From Nerophis ophidion (lineage: Eukaryota > Chordata > Actinopteri > Syngnathiformes > Syngnathidae): a stretch of DNA of 64,000 nucleotides. Below are positions 23,401 through 33,270 of the stretch, one piece after another. Location of the stretch: NCBI RefSeq assembly GCF_033978795.1, contig NC_084625.1:21723226-21787225 (forward strand), read 5' to 3'. The notes beneath the pieces are model-generated. The model saw nothing but the letters and a program-made list of their open reading frames with translations, was not told the origin of the DNA and ran no database searches. A program made the position numbers and the translations under genes. How positions within the stretch are numbered: position 1 is the first letter of the stretch; every line of letters starts with the position of its first letter.

Positions 23401-26400
23401 ATTTTTGTTGACTTGTCATTGACTTATTCATGATTTATTGTTGACCTATCATTGACTTGTCATTGACTTCTTGATGACTTATTATTATTGACTTCTTGAT
23501 GATTTATTGTCGACCTATCATTGACTTATTGATGACTTGTTGACTTATTATTATTGACTTATTGATGATTTATTGTCGACCTATCATTGACTTGTCATTG
23601 ACTTATTATAGACTTTTCATTGATTTATTGTTGACTTATTGACTTATTGTTGACTTATCATTGATTTATTGTCGACTTTTATTGACTTATTGTTGACTTC
23701 TCCTTGACTTTTATTGACTTATTGTTGACCTCGTATTTTGACTTTTCATTGACTTATTATTGTCGACTTTACATTACTTATTGTTGACTTTTCATTGACT
23801 TATTGTTGGTTTTTCATTGACTTATTGTTGATTTGTTATTGACTTAAAGGGGAACATTATCACCAGACCTATGTAAGCGTCAATATATACCTTGATGTTG
23901 CAGAAAAAGGACCATACGTTTTTTTAACCGATTTCCGAACTCTAAATGGGTGAATTTTGGCGAATTAAACGCCTTTCTATTATTCGCTTTCGGGGCGATG
24001 ACGTCAAAACATGACGTCACCTAGGTAGTCAATCCGCCATTTTCTCAATCACATTACGAACATCGAAACCAATCAGCTGTTATTTTCCGTTTTTTCGACT
24101 GTTTTCCGTACCTTGGAGACATCATGCCTCGTCGGTGTGTTGTCGGAGGGTGTAACAACACGATCAGGGACGGATTCAAGTTGACTTACGTGGAGTTTGC
24201 ATCGATTAGCACGGCATGCTAGTCGATGCCAACATGCTATTTAGGCTAGGTGTATATACATATTGCATCATTATGCCTCATTTGTAGCCTAATTTGCATC
24301 CAGCCTTTCCCTCCACCAACATTTAATGCCAAACAAACACTTACCAATCGACGGATTCGAGCTGCACCAGTGTCAAAAGATCAGAAAGTCCCTCGTCTGC
24401 ACATTTTACCGGCGATGCTACGACAGACATGGCACAGAGATGTATGGATACCCTGCAACACTCAAAGCAGATGCATTTCCAATGATAAAGTCAACGAAAT
24501 CACAAAGGTGAGTTTTGTTGATGTTATTGACTTATGTGCTAATCAGACATATTTGGTCGCGGCATGACTGCCAGCTAATCGATGCTAACATGCTATTTAG
24601 GCTAGCTGTATGTACATTTGTAGCTATATTTGCATCCAGCCTTTCACTCCACCCACATTTAATGCCAAACCAACACTTACCAATCGACTGATTTAAGTTG
24701 CACCTGCACATTTTACCGGCGATGCTACGACAGACATGGCACAGAGATGTATGGATACCCTGCGACACTCAATCGTTGGTTAGAAGGCGATCGCCGAATA
24801 GCTTCAATAGCTATTCGCTCAATAGCTTCAGTTTCTTCTTCAATTTCGTTTTCGCTATCTGCCTCCATACTCCAACCATCCGTTTCAATACATGCGTAAT
24901 CTGTTGAATCGCTTAAGCCGCTGAAATCCGAGTCTGAACCCGAGCTAATGTCGCTATATCTTGCTGTGCTATCCGCCATGTTGGCATCACTAAATGACGT
25001 CACAGGAAAACGGACGATGGATTTAAAGATAGCGAAAATCAGGCACTTTAAAGCCTTTTTTCGGGATATTCCATGATGGGTAAAATTTTGAAAAAAACTT
25101 TGAAAAATAAAATAAGCCACTGGGAACTAATTTTTATTGGTTTTAACCCTTCTGAAATTGTGATAATGTTCCCCTTTAATGGACTGGATTATGGACTGGA
25201 CTCTCACAATATTATGCTTGATTCACTCGATGTCTATTGCACCTGTCGCCCAGGGGGGTCTCCCCACATCTGCGGTCCCCTCCAAGGTCTCTCATTGTCA
25301 TCCCATTGGGTTGAGTTTTTCCTTGCCCGGATGTGGGATCTGAGCCGAGTATGTCGTTGTGGCCCTTTGAGACACTCGTGATTTAGGGCTACGTAAATAA
25401 ACTTTGATTGATTGATTGAATTGTTGACTTTTCATTGACTTACTATTTTTTGACTGGTCATTGACTTATTGATGACTTGTTGACTGACTCTCTGTTTACT
25501 TGTCATCGACTTATTGATGACTTGTTGACTGACTCTCTGTTTACTTGTCATTGTCTTATTGATGGCTTTTTTTTTTTAAATTATAGTTGACTTGATTTGT
25601 TATTATTGACTTGTTATTGACTTATTGATGACTTGGTGTTGACTTTTCATTGACTTATTGTTATTGATGTATTGTCTACCTATCATTGTTGACTTGTCAT
25701 TGACTTACTGATGACATGTTGTTGCTGACTTTTCATTGACGTATTGTTGACTTATTATTGCTGACTTCTCATTGACTTATTGATGACTTGTTGACGTGTC
25801 ATTGACTTATTGATTACCTGTTTGTCAATTACTTAATGATGACTTATCAGTTACTTAATGATGACTTGTCATTGATTTTTGATTTGTTGTTGTTGATTTA
25901 CTGTTGATTTGTTATTATTGACTTGTCATTGACTTATTGATGACTTGGTGTTGTTGACTTTTCTCTCACTTATTGACTTCTCATTGACTTATTGTTGATG
26001 TATTGTCTACCTATCATTGTTGACTTGTCATTGACTTATTAATGACTTGTTGAATTTTCTTTGACCTATTAACTTTTCATTGATTTATTGTTTGTTATTT
26101 TTGTCTTGTCATTGACTTATTGTTGACTTTTTATTGACATATTACTGTTGACTTGTCATTTATTTATTTATGTTGATTTTTCTTTGACCTGTTATTGTTG
26201 ACCTACTGTTGACTTTTCATTGACTTATTGGTGATTTGTTAATGTCTTAGTGATGACTTGTTCATCAACAAGTCAACTGATGACTTTTATTGTTGACTAG
26301 TCATTGACTTCTCATTGACTTATTGTTGTTGACTTATTTTTGACTTGTCATTGACTTACTGTTCACTTTTTATTGACATATTGTTGACTTACATTGACTT

Positions 26401-29400
26401 GTCATGGATTTATTGATGCTGTGTTGTTTTTGACTCCGTGTTGACTTGTCATTGACTTATTGATGACTTCTTATCGACTTACTGTTGACATATTGTTGAC
26501 CTATTATTGTTGACTTGTCATTGGTTTATTGATGACTTGTTGTTGACTTTTCATTGACTTATTGTTAACTTATTATTAACTTTTCTTTGACAACTTATTG
26601 TTGACTTTTCATTGACTTATTGATTTGTTATTGACTTATTGTTGACTTTTAATTGACTTATAAGGGGCGGTATAGCTCGGTTGGTAGAGTGGCCGTGTCA
26701 GCAACTTGAGGGTTGCAGGTTTGATTCCCGCTTCCGCCATCCTAGTCACTGCTGTTGTGTCCTTGGGCAAGACACTTTACCCACCTGCTCCCAGTGCCAC
26801 CCACACTGGTTTAAATGTAACTTAGATATTGGGTTTAACTATGTAAAGCGCTTTGAGTCACCAGAGAAAAGCGCTATATAAATATAATTCACTTCACTTC
26901 ACTTATTATTGACTTATTGTTGATTTGTTATTGACCTATTGTTGACAAGTGTTTGTAGCCCTTTTTCCCTCGAGAATCAAAGCGCTTTCCATAGTGAAAC
27001 TTATTATCTACAAGCTACTTTTAAACCAGTATGGCTGGCACTACGAGCACGTGGGTAAAGTGTTTTTCTCAAGGACACAACAGCAGTGACTAGGACGGCG
27101 GAACCAGGAATAAACCTGGAACCCCCTAGTTGCTGGCACGGCCGCTCTACCAAGCGTGCCACACCGCTCCTTAGCGATTACTTATAATTGACTCCACTCT
27201 CTGAATTACCATGGCTTGTCATCAACACTCACAGGGCTGACGGCTGGCCACGCCCCCAACAGGGAATGCTTGTACTACAACGTCAACTACGAAATGGAGC
27301 TAACAAACAAGAGTGGCGTGGAGCGCTGCGAGGGCGACGCCGACAAGCGCTCACACTGTTACGCCTCGTGGACCAATGAGTCGGGCGCCATTGAGCTGGT
27401 GAAGAAAGGATGCTGGCTTGACGACTTCAACTGCTACGACCGGTAAAATGCACGCACAGAGCGTCACTCTGCGTACCTGAACTCTGACAAATACTTGGTC
27501 ATGTTGTTGGAAGGCTAAGTGATGTGGAGGCGTGTCTTAATTTTGCCTATCATGTAAATCATCCAGTGAGGAGTGTGTGTCCACTGAAGAGAGTCCTCAG
27601 GTCTTCTTCTGCTGCTGTGAAGGAAACATGTGCAACAACAAGTTCACGCACTTGCCGGACGCTGCCGGTTCACGTGAGTGTGTGTCACCTTTACACACTT
27701 ACACGTGCGTGTCGTTGTTTTACCTTTATGTGTGTATGCCTCAGTCATTCGAGCTCCGACCCCCAGAATCAGCGTGATACACGTCATCTTTTATTGCCTG
27801 CTGCCAGTCACAGTGCTGTCAACCATTCTGCTTGCCACCGTATGGATGTACCGCCATCGCAAACCTCCGTACGGACATGTGGACGTCACTGAGGTACACA
27901 CACACACATTTAAAAATAAGTTATAATATGGTTATTTAATGGTACCGCGATTAAGTAAAAGAAGCATGATTTTTTTTCAGGACCCAGTTCCTACGCCCGA
28001 TTCCCCCCTCTTGGGGTTAAAGCCCCTGCAGTTGCTGGAAGTGAAAGCCAGAGGGCGCTTCGGTTGCGTCTGGAAGGGCCAAATTCTGAACGAGTTTGTG
28101 GCCGTCAAGGTGTTCCCTGTCCAGGTGAGTGCACGTCGCCACATGTTCAGGTTTGTCACAGGCGTGTTGATGCATGGGTGTCGTCTTGCAGTACAAGATG
28201 TCGTGGCAGAACGAGCGGGAGGTGTTCACCATGCCGGGAATGAAGCACGAAAACATACTGAAGTACGTCGGCGCCGAGCAGCGAGGGCGCCACCTGGAGG
28301 CCGAACTGTGGCTCATCACAGAGTACCATGAGCAGGTGAGGGTGGGCGGGGCTTAGGAACCAACATGTAGTTGTAGGGCAGGTGTTGACGCAGGTGTTGT
28401 GGAATGTTCCGCAGGGTTCGCTCTGCGACTTCCTGAAGGCGAACGTCATCAGTTGGTTAGAGTTGTGTCACATCGGGGGGTCTATGGCGTGCGGTCTGGC
28501 GTACCTGCATGAAGATGTACCCCGGAACAAAGGCGAGGGAGCTAAACCCGCAATCGCTCACAGGTATGTCACATCATCTGTGGTGCGTCAGGGCATGACC
28601 TTTGACTTTTCTGCGTGTGTATCAGGGACTTCAAGAGCAAGAACATCATGATGCGTTCAGACCTGACTGCCGTCATCGGAGATTTCGGCCTGGCTGTGCC
28701 CTTTGAGTCAGGAACGCCGCCCGGAGAAACTCACGGACAGGTGAGACGCTCGTCCTCTGCAACGAAGAGGAGCTCATTACTAAAACGTGCGCGCGTGCAC
28801 AGGTAGGGACGTGGCGCTACATGGCTCCTGAGGTTCTAGAAGGCGCTATCAACTTCCAGCGGGACGCCTTCCTCAGAATCGACATGTACGCTTTGGGCCT
28901 GGTCCTGTGGGAGCTGCTGACACGCTGCAAAGCCGCTGATGGTAAGCTACGCTCACATAATGCACTGTTTGGTCTGCAGGTCTAATCAAAGCGTGTGTGC
29001 GTCAGGTCCAGTAGGCGAGTACATGCTGCCATTCGAGGAGGAAGTAGGTCAGCATCCGTCACTGGAGGACCTTCAGGAAGTTGTTGTCCACAAGAAGTTG
29101 AGGCCGGCCTTCAAAGACGTTTGGTTCAAACATAACGTGAGTAGTCATTAAGAAATGTCTAACATAAAATACACCCTCAGAATTATTTTTAATTGGCCCA
29201 CCACACTTTGGAGAATTAAAAGCGTACGCATATTTCATGGATACATTTCCATGGTACTCGCACTATCCACACAATGATCCAATAAGCTCCTCCCTTTTCA
29301 GGGTCTGGGCCATGTGTGCGAAACGGTGTCGGAATGCTGGGACCACGACGCCGAGGCCCGACTGTCGGCCGGCTGCGTGCAAGAGCGCATGGGCCAAGTG

Positions 29401-29505
29401 CGTCGCCTCACAAGCTCCATAGCCCCGCCCACCTCCTCCTCTTCTGTCCCCCCAGTTGTCATGGTAACCAACGTGGACCTCCCGGCCAAAGAGTCCACCA
29501 TGTGA
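14402..29505 (+). CDS. acvr2b: acvr2b, activin receptor type-2B (11 coding exons)
   Basis: Transmembrane Ser/Thr kinase receptor for activins, GDF8/11, nodal and some BMPs; it phosphorylates type I receptors. Exons: 14402-14471, 27235-27442, 27567-27673, 27745-27893, 27981-28124, 28192-28335, 28415-28563, 28626-28740, 28803-28941, 29006-29136, 29302-29505. All phases agree and the sum, 1560 nt, gives 519 residues (human 512). Extracellular ECLYYN, ERCEG, DKRSHCYASW, GCWLDDFNCYDR and CCCEGNMCN form the three-finger fold. The membrane helix is about residues 137-163, followed by MYRHRKPPYGHVD. Kinase: Gly loop about 201-208, Lys221 (AVK), HRDFKSKN (Asp325), DFG 343-345, APE 370-372. HRDF rather than HRDI, and the RKPPYGHVD juxtamembrane, favour 2B over 2A. 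The usual GTRRYMAPE reads GTWRYMAPE here. The teleost a/b paralogue is not resolved. Confidence 0.93.
14591..14729 (+). repeat. (ATCC)n-tailed retroposon with 15-bp target duplication
   Basis: A 109-bp partial copy (14606-14714) is flanked on both sides by the same 15 bp, CATCGGAACCAATCC (14591-14605 and 14715-14729). This is direct evidence that the family moves by target-primed retrotransposition. It lies near the start of acvr2b intron 1. Confidence 0.85.
14730..15284 (+). other. Intron 1 of acvr2b, proximal part, no exon seen
   Basis: Moderately GC-rich sequence with CpGs and a short (GT)n run at 14921-14940. No conserved coding or repeat was recognised. It could hold proximal regulatory sequence, but nothing specific is visible. 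Confidence 0.35.
15293..15682. mobile_element. hAT-like element (CAGTGGTTCTTAACCT) with perfect 8-bp duplication
   Basis: A 390-bp copy of the family at 12817-14060, flanked by identical ACTTAGAC at 15285-15292 and 15683-15690. The perfect flanks suggest a younger insertion than its relatives upstream. Confidence 0.88.
15704..16045 (+). repeat. Long direct repeat, left copy (pairs with 17192-17545)
   Basis: Runs from CTACAAGGGAAATTGTTCCA through 'AAGGATGGAAAGGACAATGC' into an (ATCC)n-tailed retroposon copy (15827-16024). The same succession recurs at about 17192-17545, with a piggyBac-like element between them. Confidence 0.75.
16060..17188 (+). mobile_element. TTAA piggyBac-like non-autonomous element, copy 2
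   Basis: TTAA at 16060-16063, left end AGGTCTACTGAAA, right end TTTCAGTAGGCCT at 17188. The right TTAA is replaced by TATC, so that flank has decayed or been rearranged. The interior is clearly homologous to copy 1. Confidence 0.8.
17192..17545 (+). repeat. Long direct repeat, right copy
   Basis: Second copy of the 15704-16045 segment: 'CACAAGGGAACTTGTTCCAC', the same 120-bp body, then a (ATCC)n-tailed retroposon copy (17314-17520). Confidence 0.75.
17544..18628 (-). mobile_element. Inverted-repeat element rich in ATTCGATT motifs, copy 1
   Basis: Starts TTAGGGGTCTGGGAAAAAAA and ends GTGGGACACCCAAAGATTCA followed by CAGCCCTA, with multiple GAATCGATT-type motifs at both termini. Related copies are at 33610-34374 and 51944-52703. 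The interior includes a short frame ATMQSNSKTKPDPATLRTAI-like on the strand shared by all copies, but no transposase. A SINE is inserted at 18101-18374. Confidence 0.7.
18101..18374 (-). repeat. tRNA-derived SINE with target duplication
   Basis: Reversed, it reads GGACGGCGTGGCGCAGTGGA with A-box-like TGGCGCAGTGG and B-box-like GGTTCAAATCC, a body with TGTGTCCTGAGCAAGACACT, and a 3' end with AGCGCTATACAAGTACAACC plus an (ATTT)n tail. AAAACATT occurs on both sides (about 18080 and 18375), consistent with a target duplication. It is a retroposon, not a functional tRNA. Confidence 0.8.
18640..19295. repeat. Degenerate transposon remnants and short tandem units
   Basis: 18660-18790 has a few GCTAGCGTTCATT-like units related to the array at 19623-20100. 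The rest ('GGTGTGGGTTCACAGTGTGG', 'CCACCCTCAGTGTGACCTGT') looks like the non-coding part of a dispersed fish DNA transposon, although I could not define its ends. Confidence 0.4.
19296..19622 (+). repeat. (ATCC)n-family retroposon copy, tail-less
   Basis: Begins at GGTCGCGGGGGGTGCTGGAG and continues to CTTGTGCCACTGTGTTGCCC. The family 3' tail is missing at the left end. Confidence 0.75.
19623..20100. repeat. Degenerate minisatellite with TTAGCTAGCGTTAATTCCAA units
   Basis: About ten imperfect units combining TTAGCTAGC, ATTCCAACATTAAAAG and TTGTTAGC. Unit length varies (about 35-50 bp). Non-coding. Confidence 0.75.
20101..22290. repeat. TTGACTTATTG/TTGACTTGTCA minisatellite, block 1
   Basis: About 2.2 kb of imperfect units built from CATTGACTTATTGTTGACTT and ATGACTTGT, period about 20-25 bp. 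A 40-bp retroposon-tail fragment (CATCCATCCATTTTCTACCT) interrupts it at about 20297-20338. The array resumes at 23221-23843, 25421-26662 and 26906-26947, so the insertions split one original array of roughly 4 kb in acvr2b intron 1. Confidence 0.9.
22291..23220. other. Non-repetitive island inside the minisatellite
   Basis: Contains two imperfect copies of a segment (from about 22341 and about 22566) sharing GTCTACTTAACTTGTCT and CTACCTCAGT-AAAGCAAA. A 97-codon open frame at 22899-23192 has no recognisable family. The right end (AAAGTGCTTGAATTTGGTCA) resembles a dispersed fish repeat. Probably an old inserted element; no gene is supported. Confidence 0.4.
23221..23843. repeat. TTGACTTATTG minisatellite, block 2
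   Basis: Same degenerate units as block 1, with several GATTTATTGTCGACCTATCA variants repeated in tandem (about 23430-23600). It ends at the TTAA target site of the THAP-bearing element. Confidence 0.88.
23844..25179. mobile_element. TTAA-flanked piggyBac-like element with THAP-like fragment
   Basis: TTAA at 23844-23847 and 25176-25179 encloses ends AGGGGAACATTATCAC and GTGATAATGTTCCCCT, perfect inverted repeats. At 24124 an ATG opens MPRRCVVGGCNNTIRDGFKL, the start of a THAP zinc finger (C-x4-C after PRRC), stopping after 32 codons. On the opposite strand an acidic frame, MADSTARYSDISSGSDSDFS, starts near 24978. An internal segment containing ACCGGCGATGCTACGACAGA is duplicated (about 24400 and 24706). 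No complete transposase remains. Confidence 0.8.
25180..25420 (+). repeat. LINE 3' end (same family as 6363-7122)
   Basis: 5'-truncated copy: GGACTGGACTCTCACAATAT, CCCCACATCTGCGGTCCCCT, then GATTTAGGGCTACGTAAATA and a (TTGA)n tail. Confidence 0.8.
25421..26662. repeat. TTGACTTATTG minisatellite, block 3
   Basis: Continuation of the intron 1 array. It contains GACTTGTTCATCAACAAGTC (a palindrome) at about 26258, also present in block 1 at about 21515, showing duplication of a larger segment within the array. Confidence 0.88.
26663..26905 (+). repeat. tRNA-derived SINE
   Basis: Head GGGGCGGTATAGCTCGGTTG with A-box TAGCTCGGTTGG and B-box-like GGTTTGATTCC, body TTGTGTCCTTGGGCAAGACA, 3' end AGCGCTATATAAATATAATT and (CACTT)n. 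It is retroposed, not a tRNA gene. Confidence 0.85.
26948..27174 (-). repeat. tRNA-derived SINE, inverted relative to the previous one
   Basis: Reverse-oriented: ends in GCGTGCCACACCGCTCC (head) with the family body TTTTTCTCAAGGACACAACA. With 26663-26905 it forms an inverted pair about 60 bp upstream of acvr2b exon 2. Confidence 0.75.
27235..29505 (+). CDS. acvr2b: acvr2b exons 2-11 (ligand-binding, transmembrane and kinase)
   Basis: Ten exons separated by short introns (60-165 nt), all GT-AG. Exons 2-3 encode the cysteine-rich ligand-binding domain, exon 4 the membrane helix, exons 5-11 the kinase. Exon 3 begins at CAG|TGAGGAGTGT, giving CYDREECVST. The last exon ends MVTNVDLPAKESTM, like the conserved VTNVDLPPKESSI end of human ACVR2B. 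Confidence 0.95.
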
Positions 29506-30070
29506 CGAGTAAAACTTTTGGCACGCACACACAGACATAAGTTCAGGTCCGACTCAGTGAATGATCTCCAGGTACCTCAGCATTTTTTTCTGTCTCTGAA
29601 GTGGGTGTCTACCTGCAGCCTCATTGCGTAGCAACCAGCACCAGCTACACCTCAAAGTGACACGTCTCACTCTTAAACAGGAAGTGATGTCAGAGTGATG
29701 CTGCGTTGACCTTTCGCTAAGCCCCGCCCCCGCAAGTGACTGTTGCCAGGCTTGTCAGCTAAAATCACAAATTAATGCACAAGTTAAGTTAAAAAGTTAA
29801 AGTACCAGTGATTGTCACACACGGTAGGTGTGGTGAAATTTGTCCTTACCCATCCCCTTGATCACGCCCAGGGAGGCGAGGGGACCAGTGGGCAACAGCG
29901 GTGCCGCGTGTCAAGCGAAAAAAGTGCTCTCTGCAAATAAGTACCAAAGCGTGTCAGGGCATATATTTAGCGCCTTAAATGCGAAATATATGCCCACCCT
30001 ATTGTATACAGTGTGTATGGGATGACTTGCCAAATAATTGCCCCTGTGGTCTCAGTGAGAGTGCATACGA

Positions 30071-30239
30071 GGTATACTCAGGGGCGCCGAAAAGGGGGGG
30101 TAAAGGAGACGGATTCTAGGGGCCCATGATGGAGGGGGGCCCAGAGAGGCCCCTAATGATGATGAAATTTTGTGTTGGGGGCCCTGTAAAGATTATTTTC
30201 ATGGAGCCCAAAACCCCCAGCGGCGCCCTTGGGTATACT
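30071..30239. mobile_element. Small hAT-like MITE with perfect 8-bp duplication
   Basis: Element 30079-30231 (153 bp), ends CAGGGGCGCCG and CGGCGCCCTTG, flanked by GGTATACT at 30071-30078 and 30232-30239. It lies in the presumed acvr2b 3' UTR. Confidence 0.85.
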
Positions 30240-32019
30240 CATTAGTTAAACTTGGATTTGCTGATAATGTTAGCTAAAAGAAAAACCGTATCATACCAAA
30301 GTTACTGTGATATATATTGTCTTAGGCTATTAAATATGGAGAAACGGCAGGATGAAACAAATAAGATCAGTAGTTTTAATGCCAAAAAAACTGCCCGGCG
30401 CACTGGACTGCGCAGGTCGCGCATGCGCACAGCCCCTCCGGAGCACTTATTTCGGCTGGGCACAGATTTGGCTTGACACCCGGAATCATTTTTGGTGATT
30501 TAACCAAAAATATTCCAACCCTTGATGCGGAGTCCCAAGCAGGGAGGTAATGGGTTCCATTTGGGTAGTGTTTGGTATGACTCGGCCGGGTTTTACATTT
30601 ACACACATATGTACACATAATTACATTTAGTAGTAAGAAATCTAGCGTTAGCGAAGGAGCTAACCCATAGCCTATATGCTAGTTTACTCCGGTTAGCGCT
30701 ACTTTCCACAAAAATATACATTACGAATAATAAGCGAATTTCTTACCTTGAAGCTGGTGTTAAGCCTGGGGGTTTCCGCCGACTACTAAGTTTTAAATAG
30801 CAAAACTTGACTAGTAACTTAGAATAATATCGTAAGGAGCTCCACTGAATTGAACCGAGCGCTGTTAGAAGGGACTGCTCTGTGATTGGTTGGGGATGTT
30901 TGGCTTCGCGAAAGGTCGATGTTGACTGGTTGTTCAAGCCTGAAGTGGGCGGGGTCATGCTACATTCAGGCGTTTGATTGGCTGACAGCGACCAAACTTC
31001 TCAGGTAAAATTCGTTATGTGGAGGCGGGGTTACCGGATTGTGAAATAGGTAGGAGGGACTTATGTGACGGTGCTTAAAGCCTATTGGCAGTTTCTTTCT
31101 GGACACTCAACACATGCTGTGCACACACTGCCATTTGTGTTGTTTTCTTTTGACAACTCATCAGGGTGAAAGGTTAAAGGTCATCAGTCACCTGACCACT
31201 TTATGTCTACCTCTTTTTTGTCATGTTTAACACTTAAAGGGTCAATCCCCACTTTAAAGATTCCAACATAAACATTGGACAATTCCTTTTAATGTGCATT
31301 TTTAAGTCAGGTGCTTAAAGAAACCACAACAATGTGAACCTCAGTACAGCAAAAATACCTCAGATGAATTTTGTATGTGTTATTTATTTTTGTTTTAATT
31401 GAAAAGTTATCCACATTGTAAAAAGTTATAACCCCGGTCTTCTCTCCTCCTCCCTTGTGCATCATCCTGTTCAAAACATCACAAAATCTGCAATAATTTC
31501 AAAAATGTTCATAGTAAAATGACACATACGCAGGTTAAAACATACAAGGCCAACAAAGCTGATTCTGATTTCCCAGGTTTGATTAAATGTTCCCCCCACT
31601 GTCATGTACCTGTAGCATGTAGCATTGTTAGCATTAGGCAGGTACGGCAAACTGTAAATCTAATATTGGCGCATCACAGGGGCCTCCTGCACCGCCATCT
31701 TGGCGCTGAGAAAGCACGACTCCAAAACTAAATATTTTACTGGTCCAATTGGAAAGTTCAAAGTTCAACAATGCGTACGTCCTGATGTAAAGTTTGTGAA
31801 CTGATGGACTGTTGATGATCCATGTGGAAAGTAGAGGTCATTTCATATTTTCAAATGGTACTTTTTAGAGGAAAAAAAAATACTATTAAGCGTGAATGTG
31901 TGTGTGCTGTCAGATGACTTCTTCTTCTCTTCATCAACTCAGTCCCAACATGTAGTTTTAACCATCTCTCACACACATTACATAAGGGAACACAATGATT
32001 GAACTTTTTGTATGTGAAT

Positions 32020-32025
32020 AATAAA
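32020..32025 (+). terminator. acvr2b: Candidate acvr2b polyadenylation signal
   Basis: AATAAA followed within 40 nt by GT-rich sequence, about 2.5 kb after the stop codon and before the convergent prkag2 terminal exon at 32390. Confidence 0.45.
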
Positions 32026-32389
32026 TGGTTGCGATTATCTAATGCTTGTGTTGGAGTTGCATTGTGGCTATAAAAAAAAAAAGACCGCCAGCGGCTTTAG
32101 GGAAGGTGAATGTGTCGATGTGCTTACAATACAACTTTTGATGTTGAACAGCGATGAAAATATTACTATTACAAGATGAATATAAATAAAACATTACATG
32201 ATCATCACTGACTTTTAGCTGCTAACATCCTGATAGTGCCACATCATTTATATATCAAAATATATAGAAATATACATGTATGGGACAAATTAGCTGCTAT
32301 GCTGTGTTGTTTTCAACCAGCTGCCATACTGACAACATTGCTAGAGGGCGGGCCGACCTGTCACTCACAGCTCACCACAACTGATGATG

Positions 32390-33270
32390 TCACAACTCCT
32401 CCTCTTGCCCTGTCTCCTCCTCCCCTTTACCTTTTCCTCCTTCTGGAACGACCTGCTCCTCCTCTCCTTCTTCTCCTGCGTCCTTCACTTCCTCCTGCTT
32501 GTCGCCTTCTTCTGTCAATTCCTCCCTTTCTTCTCTCTCCTCCATTTCCTCCTCCCTCTCTTCACCTTGTCTCTTGTTCATCTCCTCACTCATCCCTCCA
32601 TCTTCAGTCTCCTCCTCCCTTCCTTCTTCTCCTTGTTGTGTCACCTCCTCTGTCAAATCTTCCGCTACTCTTTCCCCTTTCTGCTCTTCCATCACTTCCT
32701 CTTCTCCCTCTGCCACCTTCTCCCCGCTCCATGCATCTCCTGCCTCAGTCACCTCACTTTTACCTTCCCCTTCTTCTGTTACCTCCTCACTTCCTCCTCC
32801 TGTCTCCTCCTCCTCAACTTTTTCTGTCACCCCCCCTTTCCTAACATCTCCTGTCTCTTCCTCCTCAACTTCTTCTGTCCCCCCACCTTTCCTAACATCT
32901 CCTATCTCCTCGTCCTCAACTTCTTCTGTCACGCCCTCTTTCCTAACATTTCCTGTCTCCTCGTCCTCAACTTCTTCTGTCACCCCCTCTTTCCTAACAT
33001 CTTCTGTCTCCTCCTCCACAACATCTTCTTTCTCCTCCACCTCCTCCCTAACTTCTATCTCCTCCTCCTCCTGGTTCCCTTTGCCGCCTCCCTCTTGTAT
33101 CACCTCCTCCCTCTTTTCCTGGAATCCTTCTCCTTCAATCATCTCCGTCTCCCGCTCTGTCTCCCCCTGCTGGCAGTCAGCACGATTATCTTGATCCTGG
33201 TCCTGTCGCTTGTCACATGCGTAGTCCAAAGCAGAGTGAGAAGGAAACGTGTCTTCGTTCCTGAGCACAC
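32390..33270 (-). CDS. prkag2: prkag2 terminal exon: glutamate-rich C-terminal extension
   Basis: An open minus-strand frame of 292 codons enters from an AG acceptor at 33271-33272 and ends at a TGA at 32392-32390. It is very rich in Glu, with four near-perfect 17-residue repeats (VRKEGVTEEVEDEETGN type) encoded near 32820-33010. The acceptor is in phase 1, the same phase in which the preceding prkag2 exon (34976-35069) ends, at the position where mammalian PRKAG2 splices to its short last exon (human tail AKQKETETE). Here the joined sequence would read LILSPTG then GVLRNEDTFPSHSALDYACD. A second AG 10 nt downstream would give a short alternative tail of about 40 residues. Because composition is biased, length alone is weak proof; phase, location and the tiny ancestral intron are the stronger arguments. 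Confidence 0.6.

Larger units (their letters stand above)
29506..32045 (+). other. acvr2b: acvr2b 3' UTR and flank (about 2.5 kb)
   Basis: No further exon is seen. The best polyadenylation signal is AATAAA at 32020-32025, followed by a GT-rich stretch (TGCTTGTGTTGGAGTTGC). Within the region lie a small hAT-like element (30079-30231) and a fragment with 'GGTATGACTCGGCCGGGTTT' (about 30528-30600) of a dispersed fish repeat. The length agrees with the long 3' UTRs of vertebrate ACVR2B transcripts. Confidence 0.5.

Noticed and set aside
24326..24511. Plus-strand 61-codon frame LPIDGFELHQCQKIRKSL as a host gene
   Set aside because: It lies entirely inside the TTAA-flanked element and is partly duplicated within it; treated as transposon sequence.
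26663..26750. Functional tRNA gene (A and B boxes visible), also at 9349 and 18374
   Set aside because: The tRNA-like heads are followed by a common SINE body and tail, occur in several copies with target duplications, and do not fold into an intact cloverleaf by eye.
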